A stretch of 64,000 nt of DNA from Kribbella sp. CA-293567 (GTDB taxonomy: Bacteria; Actinomycetota; Actinomycetes; Propionibacteriales; Kribbellaceae), in contig NZ_CP114065.1 of the NCBI RefSeq assembly GCF_027627575.1, positions 1,488,001-1,552,000 of the forward strand, written 5' to 3'. The translations under genes and the position numbers were made by a program. Shown here in pieces: positions 1-8,180 of this stretch (position 1 is the first letter of the stretch; the number at the start of each line of letters is the position of its first letter). The notes under the pieces were generated by a model. The model did not search any database. It saw only the letters and a program-made list of their open reading frames with translations, and was not told the origin of the DNA.

Positions 1-473
1 GTGTACGGCGGAGTGGTGAGCGAACCTTCGTACCGGAAGGTCGACAGGTCGTCCGGCAGCCCACCCGCCAGGTCGGCCCGCGGGATCGGAATCTCCGGGC
101 CGCCCTGTTCCGGCACCGCTGCCAGTACCTGGTCCTGCAAGGTCCCGCCCTTGCCGCCGGGCGTGATGAACAACCCGATGACCAGCGCCTCGCCGTTCGG
201 CCCACTGTGCACGAAGTGCTGCTCCAACGGGAACTGCCGCCCGTTCAGCCGGTGCTCGGAGAAGGTGTGGAAATGGAAGTTGACCAGGTCGTACCGCACC
301 CCGCCGAGCGTGATCCACGCCGCGCCGGCCGGGATCGGGGCAAGCACGGTCCGGTCCTTGCTCTCGTACCGGAGCGACAGGTCCAGCGCCGACGGGTAGT
401 GAACCCGCAGAGCGGGCAGACCCGGGCTGTCCACCGCGTGAATGGTGTGGATGTTGATCGGGCTCTGCGGCAC
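1..473 (-). CDS. Alpha-carbonic anhydrase, second tandem copy (partial, 3' end outside window)
   Basis: Translating the minus strand from GTG at 473 gives a second alpha-carbonic anhydrase core very like the upstream gene. It keeps the SPI(N/D)I opening, the FHFH zinc-ligand pair, the SEHRLNG segment, the EQHFVH third-histidine segment and SLTTPP near the window edge. It begins 31 bases after the upstream stop. It has no signal peptide and no visible ribosome binding site, so it may be translated by coupling, be cytoplasmic, or be a decaying duplicate. Against the upstream copy it lacks a short Gly/Ser/Cys insertion. The C-terminus lies off the left edge, so intactness cannot be judged. Confidence 0.75.
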   Translation of the reverse strand, partial: MPQSPINIHTIHAVDSPGLPALRVHYPSALDLSLRYESKDRTVLAPIPAGAAWITLGGVRYDLVNFHFHTFSEHRLNGRQFPLEQHFVHSGPNGEALVIGLFITPGGKGGTLQDQVLAAVPEQGGPEIPIPRADLAGGLPDDLSTFRYEGSLTTPPY

Positions 474-504
474 GGGTGAAAGGTAACCGACTCGCTGGTG
501 CGGG

Positions 505-1266
505 TCAGTGCTGGGCGCGGTACTTCACGGTGCGGCCGTTCAGGGGCTGCAGGGTGCGGCTGTCGCCGTCCGGGAAGCGGGTCTGGAAGTGTGCCAGCGA
601 GGCGGGGAGGATCTGGCGGATGTGGTTGAGGACGAACCACGAGACCGGCTCGGTGAACGGCGTGGTGGTCAGCGAGCCCTGGTAGCGGTAGCTCGACAGG
701 TCCCGCGGCAGCGCGCTCGCCAGGTTGGCGCGCGAGATGTGGACATCCTCGTCGCACTCCTCCGGCACCGTCGCGAGCACCCTGTCCTGCAGCGTTCTGC
801 CGAAGCCGCCGGTGGTGATGAACAGTGCGATGACCAGCTTCTCCCCGGCCGGGCCGCTGTGCACGAAGTGCTGCTCCAGCGGGAACTGGTGGCCGTTCAG
901 CCGGTGCTCCGAGCGGGTGTGGAAGTGGAAGTTGACCAGGTCGTACCGCACCCCGCCCACCGTCACCCAAGCAGCTCCGGCCGGAATTTCGGCCAGCACC
1001 GTCTCCTCGGCGGTCCGCGTCTCACAGCCGCCGCTCTGACCGCCGTCCTTGCTCTCGTAGTGCACCGCCAGGTCGAGCGCGTGCGGGTAGTGGACGTGCA
1101 GCGCCGGCAGCGCCGGGCTGCTGACGGCGTGCAGCGTGCGGATGTCGATCGGACTCTGCTGCGGGAGCTGCGCCGAAGCGCTGGACAGCAACCCCGGTGA
1201 CGCCAGGGCGGCAGCAGTCGCCGGTACTCCGAACAGAACGGCACGACGGGACACAGACAGGGACAC
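505..1266 (-). CDS. Exported alpha-carbonic anhydrase
   Basis: This 253-residue protein should hydrate CO2 to bicarbonate outside the membrane. The N-terminus has an SRRAVLFG twin-arginine-like motif, a hydrophobic stretch and an Ala-rich cleavage region, so Tat export is likely. The zinc ligands appear as H114 and H116 (NFHFH) and H133 (LEQH), with E120 in SEH as gate residue; SLTTTPFTE matches the family's Thr199/Thr200 region. I chose GTG at 1266 because GGAG lies about seven bases upstream; a start at 1317 would add a tail before the signal peptide. A second copy follows on the same strand. Confidence 0.9.
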   Translation of the reverse strand: MSLSVSRRAVLFGVPATAAALASPGLLSSASAQLPQQSPIDIRTLHAVSSPALPALHVHYPHALDLAVHYESKDGGQSGGCETRTAEETVLAEIPAGAAWVTVGGVRYDLVNFHFHTRSEHRLNGHQFPLEQHFVHSGPAGEKLVIALFITTGGFGRTLQDRVLATVPEECDEDVHISRANLASALPRDLSSYRYQGSLTTTPFTEPVSWFVLNHIRQILPASLAHFQTRFPDGDSRTLQPLNGRTVKYRAQH

Positions 1267-1424
1267 GAAGAACTCCGTACTCGGGCGCGAAGATGGTCGG
1301 GCGGGTGCCTCAGACACCCGCCCGAGACGGTACGCCGGTCACCTCGGCAAACTGCGCGCAGCCTCCGCGTCCGGCGCATCGGCGTCACCGGAGACCGGTC
1401 GGGCCGCCTGGGCCATGGTGTCGG

Positions 1425-3713
1425 CTACTTCTCCACCGGGCGGGCGGTTGCGATCCGGTGCAGGGCGTAGGTTCGCGGCTGGTCCGCGTCCTCGTCGTAC
1501 GCCGTGAGCCAGCCGTCGGCCACCCGGACCGGCTCCACGATGCGCTCCGCCGGGGTGCCGTTGTGGTCGACGTAGGAGATCCACGTCCGGGTGTGCGCCT
1601 CGGCCGCCTCGCTGAGCACGCTGATGGTTTCGGCGGGCGCGATGGTGTCGCCGGAGGTGTGCTCGGCCGGTCGCTCGGCGGCGACCCGGTCGCCCGAACG
1701 GACCTTTTCGATGACCGCCTTGACCTGGTCCTCGGTCAGCTCCATCGCGTTGTCGGCGAAGTCCCGGCTGGTACGCCGCCGCGGTGGCTCGCCACGGCGG
1801 TTGCCTGCGGTGGTGACGTGGACGACGCCGTCGAAGCTCTCGCCGAGCGGCGCGAGCCCGGCGTCGCGCAGCCGCGCCAGCACCAGGTCGGGCGGTGACG
1901 GCGACACGACCACGGTCGGCGCGAGCCGGCGGAACCGGATGCCGGGCAGGTTGGAGCTCAGCAGGCCGGTGAGCACGTTCTCGTCGTCACAGCGCAGGTA
2001 CGTCGAGGCGGCGCCGATCCGCAGTACGCCGTGCCGCCGGGCGATGTCGTCGATCAGGTACGTGAGCGGCTGCGGGACCGGGGTCCGCGAGTGCTCCGCC
2101 AGCCATTTGTGCAGCTGGTCGCTGGTCCGCCCGAGGTCGAAGGCGCGCCGGATGGAGCCCTCGCTGAAGCGGAAGACCCCACCGCCACCCTGGGACTCCA
2201 TGTCCGCCATGGCAGCCAGCTCGTCCTGTACTTCGCGCACGAGCGGCCCGGGCGCGACCGCGGTCAGGTCAGCCTGCAGCAGGATCTCCGACACCGGCTC
2301 CGGGACCAGCGGCTGGATGGCAGCGGCCAGCTCCTCGATCGACGGTTCGTCCTTCAACAGCGGAGCCGCATGCGCTGCAAGCGTGCCGAGACCGGTCAAC
2401 CCGAGCAGAGCGGCCTCTGTGATGGTCCACTCGACCAGGTCGTCCCGGAACTGCCCACCGCGCCGCGGCCGATGCCACGCAACCCAGGTGACCACAGACT
2501 CGACCGCGGGCGCCGTGCCCTCAGCAGCCTCGGCCAGCGCCTGCAACGTGAGCAGCCGGATCTCAGGAGCCAACAGACGCTCCAGGTCAGGTGCCAGCGC
2601 GTTGACGAGCCGTTCACGAGCAGCAGCGGTCGCACCGCCACTGTCGCGCTTGCCGATGAGTCCGATCGCCCGCAGCCCGGTGAACCAGGCATTGACCAGC
2701 ACAGCCCAGCGGCGGGCAGTGTCGAGCTCCAGCCAGTCGTCGTAGGCGCCAGTGGGCAACCACATCTCACTGTTGGCGACCTCGACAGCGGCAACCAGCC
2801 CAGCGGAGTACGCGATCTCCAGGACGGCTCCGGCGGTCTGCTCGTCGGTGCCGACCTTGGTGGCCAGAGCGCGCAGCTCACGGACGCCGATGCCGCCAGT
2901 ACGCAGTACTGGCGGTGGCTCTGTGCCGAGCTGCTCCAGAGTGCGGTCGACCTGACGCACGAGGTCCAGCGCTGCACCAGCGGCGGCACCGTCAGCGATC
3001 GCGTTCGAGACCGGCTTGCCGTCCAGCGGCGGTGGTGTCGGCCGAGTAGTGGCGAGCACTCGTCCGCCACGCAGGTGCAGGCCGATCTGCCGAGGCAGTA
3101 CGACGGTGGTCGCGTCCCTCGGTACTACGAGGCCGCGGGCCAGCAACTGCTCGATCGGTGAGCGGGCAGAGGCGATGGTGACCGGGCGCTCCGCCTTCTC
3201 GACGGTGCCGGTGGGCGGACCCCAGGTGAGCTTCTCGAGCACCTCACGGGCTTCCGGGCCGGCGTCCTCGATCAGCTTGTCCAGGTCACCGAAGTGGCGG
3301 GTGGTGAGCGGTCCGAGCCCGGCAGGTGTCGGCCCCAGCAGCTCGTGCACGGCCCTGATCGGGCGCAGGTCGTCTTCGGTGCCCCAGACCAGGGCGAGGG
3401 CCAGCAGCTCGGTCACTCGCGGCTGGACCACCTCGACCGGCTGGCCGACCCCCTTGGCCAGCGCGGGAACGTCGACGGGCTCGGTGAGGGCGGACAGTGC
3501 TTCCAGCAGATCGACACTGAACTCGTCGAGCCGGTTGATCGCACGGGCCGCGGAGGCGTTGGTGGTGGCACGGGCCGCTAGCTGGCCGGTGTCGGCTGGG
3601 ATCGGGGTTGCCAGGTCTGGCCGGTGCCGGAGCAACTGGCCGAGGGCATGGTCGTCCCAGCCGCGCAGTGCCTCGGCAAGGGTGCGTGGGCGGGTCCGCT
3701 CGGTATTGCTCAT
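1425..3713 (-). CDS. Helicase C-terminal-domain (XPB/Ssl2-like) protein
   Basis: This 762-residue protein resembles the actinobacterial family annotated as helicase conserved C-terminal domain, often located near an XPB-type helicase. The N-terminal part is alpha-helical with winged-helix character (the LAEALRGWDDHALGQLL start and the NRLDEFSVDLLEAL segment). The C-terminal third holds the XPB-like domain, and a WYL-like tail (TRTWISYVDHNG, later RIVEPVRV) ends the protein. I see no Walker A motif, so it is probably not an active ATPase by itself. The start at 3713 follows TGGAGGG almost directly. A role in DNA repair or transcription-coupled processes is an inference from the family. Confidence 0.8.
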   Translation of the reverse strand: MSNTERTRPRTLAEALRGWDDHALGQLLRHRPDLATPIPADTGQLAARATTNASAARAINRLDEFSVDLLEALSALTEPVDVPALAKGVGQPVEVVQPRVTELLALALVWGTEDDLRPIRAVHELLGPTPAGLGPLTTRHFGDLDKLIEDAGPEAREVLEKLTWGPPTGTVEKAERPVTIASARSPIEQLLARGLVVPRDATTVVLPRQIGLHLRGGRVLATTRPTPPPLDGKPVSNAIADGAAAGAALDLVRQVDRTLEQLGTEPPPVLRTGGIGVRELRALATKVGTDEQTAGAVLEIAYSAGLVAAVEVANSEMWLPTGAYDDWLELDTARRWAVLVNAWFTGLRAIGLIGKRDSGGATAAARERLVNALAPDLERLLAPEIRLLTLQALAEAAEGTAPAVESVVTWVAWHRPRRGGQFRDDLVEWTITEAALLGLTGLGTLAAHAAPLLKDEPSIEELAAAIQPLVPEPVSEILLQADLTAVAPGPLVREVQDELAAMADMESQGGGGVFRFSEGSIRRAFDLGRTSDQLHKWLAEHSRTPVPQPLTYLIDDIARRHGVLRIGAASTYLRCDDENVLTGLLSSNLPGIRFRRLAPTVVVSPSPPDLVLARLRDAGLAPLGESFDGVVHVTTAGNRRGEPPRRRTSRDFADNAMELTEDQVKAVIEKVRSGDRVAAERPAEHTSGDTIAPAETISVLSEAAEAHTRTWISYVDHNGTPAERIVEPVRVADGWLTAYDEDADQPRTYALHRIATARPVEK

Positions 3714-3771
3714 CCCTCCAACGGTACGACCCCGAGTCCAGCCGGAGCGATTCGTGGCCGGACTCTTGGCG

Positions 3772-4569
3772 CTAAACGGCGGATTCGACGGCGCCCGCAC
3801 GGCCGATCCGCCGGAATCCGACCCGCTCGTAGACAGCGGCCACCGCGTCACTCTCGGCGGACAGCAGGACCAGCTCGACACCGTGGGCGAGGGCGTGCTC
3901 GACCAGGCAACTGGTGACGGCGGCACCCAGGCCCTGGCGGCGCATCGCCGGCAGGGTCGCGACACCGACGATCTCGCTGGTGGCGCCGACCGGCTGGTGC
4001 AGACCACTGGCCAGCAGACCCTGCTCGCCGAAGACACCGGCCGTGACCGACACACCGGCTTCGGCCCGCTCGATCAGGGTCGCGACGGTCTCCTCCGGCA
4101 GCTCGGCGGCGGCGCGGTCACGGGCTTCGATCCCATCGTCGCCGACCGCTGTACCGGACGCCCCGAAACCCACCGAGGCGACCGCGCGCGCCTGCCGCAG
4201 TACGTCGGGGGAGGCGGGCAGGATCCGGCAGTCGAGGGAGGTCGCGACCGGGGTGAAGTCGGCCCGCTCCAGCACCAGCAACGGATACTCGTGCACCTCC
4301 AGGCCGGCCTCGGTCGCCGCCGGGCCGAGCGAGGGACAGGTCTCGACCACCCACTCGAGGGCCATCGGCAACTCGAGCTCTTCGCAGCGCGCCCGCAGCT
4401 TCGCCAGGTCCTCGCTGCCGATGGTGGCACCGGTTCCCGGGATCGGGCGGGCGTAGTACGGCCAGATCGTGGTGGACCGGAACAGCGTGAACGGCCCGAC
4501 CTGCTGCCCGGTCGCGCCGGACAGTGGGGCCGCGTGCAGGTAGTCGTCGACGCGCGAGAGATAGGACAT
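3772..4569 (-). CDS. GNAT-family N-acetyltransferase
   Basis: The C-terminal half carries the GNAT acetyl-CoA signature: VGVATLPAMRRQGLGAAV matches motif A (R/Q-x-x-G-x-G/A), followed by ALAHGVELVLLSAE and AAVYERVGFRRIG, the usual beta5-alpha4 end. The N-terminal 120 residues look like a degenerate second GNAT-type lobe. It should transfer an acetyl group to an amine; the substrate is unknown. ATG 4569 is chosen; GTG 4572 is adjacent. It lies 45 bases downstream of the DUF427 gene, separated by a strong hairpin, so it probably has its own promoter or is expressed by readthrough. Confidence 0.82.
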   Translation of the reverse strand: MSYLSRVDDYLHAAPLSGATGQQVGPFTLFRSTTIWPYYARPIPGTGATIGSEDLAKLRARCEELELPMALEWVVETCPSLGPAATEAGLEVHEYPLLVLERADFTPVATSLDCRILPASPDVLRQARAVASVGFGASGTAVGDDGIEARDRAAAELPEETVATLIERAEAGVSVTAGVFGEQGLLASGLHQPVGATSEIVGVATLPAMRRQGLGAAVTSCLVEHALAHGVELVLLSAESDAVAAVYERVGFRRIGRAGAVESAV

Positions 4570-4573
4570 CACC

Positions 4574-4602
4574 GCGCAGTGAAGCAGTCTGCTTCACTGC
4601 GC
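4574..4602 (-). terminator. Strong hairpin between DUF427 and GNAT genes
   Basis: Arms at 4574-4585 and 4591-4602 are perfect 12-base complements with a 5-base loop. It sits just past the DUF427 stop on the minus strand. No U-tract follows, as is common for actinobacterial terminators. Confidence 0.6.
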
Positions 4603-4614
4603 GACAACCGAATA

Positions 4615-4992
4615 TCAGTCGGCGACGATCTCGATCGAGACCCGGTCGGGGTAGAAGGCGACGTGGTCGCGGATCTCGGCCACCGCGTCGTACGGGTTCT
4701 CGTAGGTCCAGACCGAGTTCGCCGTCGCGTCGCCGCCGGCCGGGATGCTGAAGTAGTTGGCGTCGCCCTTGTAGGGGCAGTAGGTCTCTTGCTCGGTGCG
4801 CTGGAGCTGGGTCAGATCGACGTTCTTGCGCGGGATGTACTGCGTCGCCGGGTAGTCCGCCTCCTGCAGCGACAGGGCGTCCCGGCTGTCCGCGATCACC
4901 TGACCGGCGACCTTCACCACCACGCGATCGGGGTTCTTCACGACCGTGATCGGGTGGTCGGGACCAGGAATCTTGACCGGCTTGTCAGACAT
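4615..4992 (-). CDS. DUF427 domain protein
   Basis: This 125-residue protein has the whole DUF427 fold pattern: ADSRDALSLQEADYPATQY, the YIPRKNVD turn, the ETYCPYKGDANYF core with the conserved CPYKG motif, and a closing AFYPDRVSIEI strand. The family is small, soluble and of unknown biochemical function. It lies alone between a phosphatase gene upstream and a GNAT downstream on the same strand, with a hairpin after its stop. Confidence 0.9.
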   Translation of the reverse strand: MSDKPVKIPGPDHPITVVKNPDRVVVKVAGQVIADSRDALSLQEADYPATQYIPRKNVDLTQLQRTEQETYCPYKGDANYFSIPAGGDATANSVWTYENPYDAVAEIRDHVAFYPDRVSIEIVAD

Positions 4993-5071
4993 GACTCAGC
5001 TCCAAGGGACGTACGGCGTCTTCCTCCATCGACAACCACGGCCAGCAGCAGCGCATTCCTGATCGGCACGA

Positions 5072-5863
5072 TCAGATCGGCAGTAGTTTGACCACCAGGC
5101 AGGGCCCGCCGTCGAAGGCGCCGCCGTCGATGCCGAGCACCAGCCCGTTGGCGTACAGCAGCGGCCCGGTCAGGTACGCCGGTGCGATGCCGAGCTGGTC
5201 GGCCACGATGCTGTGGCCGTGCACGATCCGGCGGCCACCGAGCCGGCCGAGCAGTTCGGCGGCGACCACCGGGCCTTCCTCGCCGCGGAACGCGTAACGC
5301 GAGGTCAGGCGACGCCAGATCTCCCACCAGACGGTGATGTCGCCGGTGTGCAGTTCGGCCGAGATGGCCGCGTTGATCTCGTCGATCGAGTCACCCCAGC
5401 CGAGGTACTCCTCGGTGTCGGAGTGCATCAGCAGGTGATCGGCGTCCAGCCCGAGCAGCGGCTGGTCCAGCAGCCAGGCGACGTCGTCGTCGGTGAGCAG
5501 CTCCTGGTCGCGGTCCTGGCCACCGTTCAGCGCCCAGCTGCGTTCGAAGCTGCGCGAGGTGATGCCCTCGTGCGGGACGAAGGTGTCGCCGAACTTCCGC
5601 ATCCCGAGCGCCAGGATCTCGTGGTTGCCGAGCAGCACCCGGACCTCCCCCTGACCCGCCTCGGCCTGCGCCACCAGCCGGCGGACCAGAGCCAGTACGC
5701 CGATGCCGTCCGGCCCGCGGTCGAAGAAGTCGCCCAGCACCCAGAGCCTGGCATCCTCGCCGGACCAGTTGCCGTCGACGTCGGTCAGGCCCGCCTCGTG
5801 CAGCGCCGCGGCGAGCTTCTCCGGGTGGCCGTGGATGTCACTCACCGCGTACGTCGCGGTCAT
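5072..5863 (-). CDS. PPP-type metallophosphoesterase
   Basis: This 263-residue calcineurin-like phosphatase shows the three PPP motifs in order: SDIHGH (DxH) near residue 8, GDFFDRGP (GDxxDR) near residue 45 and LLGNHE (GNH) near residue 79, with later metal-binding histidines around LLMHSD and VHGHS. It should use a two-metal centre (often Mn) to hydrolyse a phosphoester; the substrate may be a phosphoprotein or dinucleotide polyphosphate. It follows the Nramp transporter by seven bases on the same strand, so the two are probably cotranscribed; manganese supply may link them, which is only an inference. Confidence 0.88.
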   Translation of the reverse strand: MTATYAVSDIHGHPEKLAAALHEAGLTDVDGNWSGEDARLWVLGDFFDRGPDGIGVLALVRRLVAQAEAGQGEVRVLLGNHEILALGMRKFGDTFVPHEGITSRSFERSWALNGGQDRDQELLTDDDVAWLLDQPLLGLDADHLLMHSDTEEYLGWGDSIDEINAAISAELHTGDITVWWEIWRRLTSRYAFRGEEGPVVAAELLGRLGGRRIVHGHSIVADQLGIAPAYLTGPLLYANGLVLGIDGGAFDGGPCLVVKLLPI

Positions 5864-5870
5864 GCGCCGG

Positions 5871-7106
5871 TCATCCGCGCAGCGTCAGCACGATCAGTAC
5901 AACGTTGAGGGCCGTGACGGCGGTGGCGACCAGGCATGCGGTGAGAGTAGTCGGCAACCGGTTGACAAGGTCGCCCATGACGCGCCGGGAGGCGGTGAGT
6001 CTGACCAGCGGCCACAGCGCGCACGGGATGCCGAAGCTCAGCACGACCTGCGAAACCACCAGTGCCCGGCTCGGGTCGATGCCGATCGCCAGGATGAGCA
6101 GCGCGGGCGCCAGGGTGATCAGGCGCCGGACCGCGAGCGGGACGTGCCGCTTCCAGAAGCCGTCGAGAATCACCGATCCGGCGTAGGTGCCGACCGAGGA
6201 CGAGGCGAAACCGCTCGCCAGCAGGGCGAGCGCGAACAGCAGCGCTGCCAGCTCCCCGAGCCGGTCACCGATCGCCGCATGGGCGGCGTCCAGCGAGTCG
6301 GCGCCACTGCCCTTCAACGCGGCGGCCGCGAGCACGACCATGGCCAGGTTGACCGCGCCGGCCAGGGCCATCGCGACGGCGACGTCCAGCCGGGTGGCCC
6401 GTAGTACTCGCTGCTTGCCCTTCTCGGAACGGATCGACTTCCCGTGCCGGTCCGTGACGAGCGCGCCGTGCAGCCAGATCGCGTGCGGCATCACGGTGGC
6501 ACCGAGCATGCCGGCCGCCAGGACCAGGGACTGTGTTCCGTCCAGCCGGGGCACCAGACCGCCGACGATGCCGGCGGCGGACGGCTGCGACTGCACCGTC
6601 GAGACCACGAACCCGATCAGTACGACGGCGAGCAGTCCGACGATCGCCGCCTCGAACGGCCGCTGTCCCCGTTGGGACTGGTAGATCAGCAAGGCGAACG
6701 AGACCGCTCCGGTGATCGCGCCGCCGAGCAGCAGCGGGATCCCGAACAGCAGGTTCAGCGCGATGGCGCCACCGACCACCTCGGCCAGGTCGGTCGCGAT
6801 CGCGACCAGCTCGGCCTGGGCCCACAGGCCGGTCGAGGTGGACCTGCGGAAGTGCGCCCGGCACAACTGCGGCAGCGTCAGCCCGGTCGCGATACTCGCC
6901 TTGGCCGCGAGGTACTGGACCAGGACGGCCATCAGGTTCGCGCCGACGACCACCCAGCAGAGCAGGTAGCCGTACGTCGCGCCGGCGGCGACGTTCGTGG
7001 CGAAGTTGCCCGGGTCGACGTACGCGACCGCTGCCACGAAGGCAGGGCCGAGCATCAACAGACCCGAGCGATTCAGCTGTCGCCGCAGCGGTGCCGGTGC
7101 ATACAT
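5871..7106 (-). CDS. mntH: Nramp-family divalent metal transporter (MntH-like)
   Basis: This 411-residue, roughly 11-helix inner-membrane protein has the Nramp metal-site signatures: YVDPGNFATN in helix 1 and GATVMPHAIWLHG in helix 6. These provide the Asp, Asn and Met metal ligands that select Mn(II)/Fe(II) over Mg and Ca. It should import Mn(II) or Fe(II) with protons. The start at 7106 has an nAnnnT hexamer seven bases upstream on the minus strand, suggesting a near-leaderless message. I saw no clear DtxR or MntR box in front of it, although an IdeR-type regulator is encoded at 58.9 kb. Confidence 0.92.
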   Translation of the reverse strand: MYAPAPLRRQLNRSGLLMLGPAFVAAVAYVDPGNFATNVAAGATYGYLLCWVVVGANLMAVLVQYLAAKASIATGLTLPQLCRAHFRRSTSTGLWAQAELVAIATDLAEVVGGAIALNLLFGIPLLLGGAITGAVSFALLIYQSQRGQRPFEAAIVGLLAVVLIGFVVSTVQSQPSAAGIVGGLVPRLDGTQSLVLAAGMLGATVMPHAIWLHGALVTDRHGKSIRSEKGKQRVLRATRLDVAVAMALAGAVNLAMVVLAAAALKGSGADSLDAAHAAIGDRLGELAALLFALALLASGFASSSVGTYAGSVILDGFWKRHVPLAVRRLITLAPALLILAIGIDPSRALVVSQVVLSFGIPCALWPLVRLTASRRVMGDLVNRLPTTLTACLVATAVTALNVVLIVLTLRG

Positions 7107-7162
7107 GAGAAGCAGTCTGTACCCCGGCGCGGAGGGATCAACCGTGGGTTTCTACGGCTGGA

Positions 7163-7783
7163 TCAGCCCCAGGACCACCGGACGTCGAGGGAGACCTCGA
7201 TCTTCTGATCGCCCGGAGTGACGGAGAGCTCGGAGGCGTAGGCGTCGGAGGCCTTGCCCGCGGCGGCCTGCAGCTGGAAGGGCGCGTGACTGTAGCTCTC
7301 GGCAACGGCCGCGATCGGGCCGAGCGACTGCCCCGACAACTCGGCCAGCTGGGCCGCCTTCTGGCTGGCCTGGCGGAAGGCGAGCTCGCGGGCCTGTTCG
7401 ATCAGCGGTTGCTTGTCCGCGATGTCGAACTGCAGCTGGTCCAGCCCGAGACTGTTGCCTGCGGCATCCACCGCGGCGTTCAGCAGCCGCCCGAAGCCGG
7501 TCAGGTCCCGGGTCGTCACGGTCAGCGAGTGCGAGGCCCGGTAGCCCGCCACCGACATGCCGTCGGCGTACTGCGGGAAGACGTTGACCGAGCTGGTCTC
7601 GATGTCGTCGGCGGCGACCCCCTGCGCACGCAGCGCGGCGTGCACCAGGTCGGTTCGCTCGGCCACCTGCCGGACGGCGGCGGCCACGTCGGGCGCGTCG
7701 TGCCCGACGTTCAGCGTCAGCCGCAGCAGATCCGCCGGGGCGGTGGTCTGCCCGGTCCCGGTGACAGTGATCCCAGAGTCCAT
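7163..7783 (-). CDS. SIMPL-domain (DUF541) protein
   Basis: The 206 residues form a SIMPL domain: it opens with ITVTGTGQTTAPADLLRLTLNVGH, typical of the family's GxGxxxxxPD strand, and has the LGLDQLQFDIAD and ARELAFRQASQKA segments that precede the second repeat. Many SIMPL proteins are periplasmic or surface proteins, but no signal peptide is visible here, so it appears cytoplasmic. Function is unknown in general. An nAnnnT hexamer lies seven bases before the start. Confidence 0.85.
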   Translation of the reverse strand: MDSGITVTGTGQTTAPADLLRLTLNVGHDAPDVAAAVRQVAERTDLVHAALRAQGVAADDIETSSVNVFPQYADGMSVAGYRASHSLTVTTRDLTGFGRLLNAAVDAAGNSLGLDQLQFDIADKQPLIEQARELAFRQASQKAAQLAELSGQSLGPIAAVAESYSHAPFQLQAAAGKASDAYASELSVTPGDQKIEVSLDVRWSWG

Positions 7784-7862
7784 GTCCGCCAGTCTGCCAG
7801 GTGGGTGGATGAGAGATCTGTAATGTTCGGCTCATGCGGTTCTTCGGGAGGGATCGCAGACT

Positions 7863-8177
7863 TTGAGGATGCGATCTCCACGCGTGGTCTACGGGCTCGT
7901 CGCCGCGATGCTCGCGGTGGCCGGCTTCGTGCTGCCCCGCTACCTGGCCGACCGGTCGGTTCCCGACCTCGGCGACACGGTCGTCATCCCGGCCGGATCG
8001 AGCGCTTCGGTCCCACCCGGCGGCCCACCGACCGCGGGTCCGCCGACTGCCGGGCCGACGACCGTCGATCCGACCCTGCCGGGCGCCGACCCGGTCTCGC
8101 CGCGACCTGCCCGGACGGCCGGGGACGACGACCGGGACGATGCCGACGACCTGGACGACCTTGACGACGATGACTGA
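7863..8177 (+). CDS. Small single-TM protein with Asp-rich tail, first gene of a two-component operon
   Basis: The protein of about 100 residues has an N-terminal membrane or signal segment (RVVYGLVAAMLAVAGFVLP), a Pro/Gly/Thr linker and a C-terminal run dominated by Asp. TTG 7863 has GGGAGGG ten bases upstream; ATG 7869 is the alternative start. It ends three bases before the sensor kinase starts, so it belongs to the same operon. The acidic tail would lie outside the cell if the segment is an uncleaved anchor and could bind cations or shield the kinase; that is speculation. I do not recognise a family. Confidence 0.65.
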   Translation: MRMRSPRVVYGLVAAMLAVAGFVLPRYLADRSVPDLGDTVVIPAGSSASVPPGGPPTAGPPTAGPTTVDPTLPGADPVSPRPARTAGDDDRDDADDLDDLDDDD

Positions 8178-8180
8178 CCG

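Noticed and set aside
245..970. A 241-codon minus-strand frame spanning both carbonic anhydrase copies
   Set aside because: It is the wrong frame of both genes; its Pro/Arg/Gly-rich product has no domain, while the other frames give clear carbonic anhydrase motifs.
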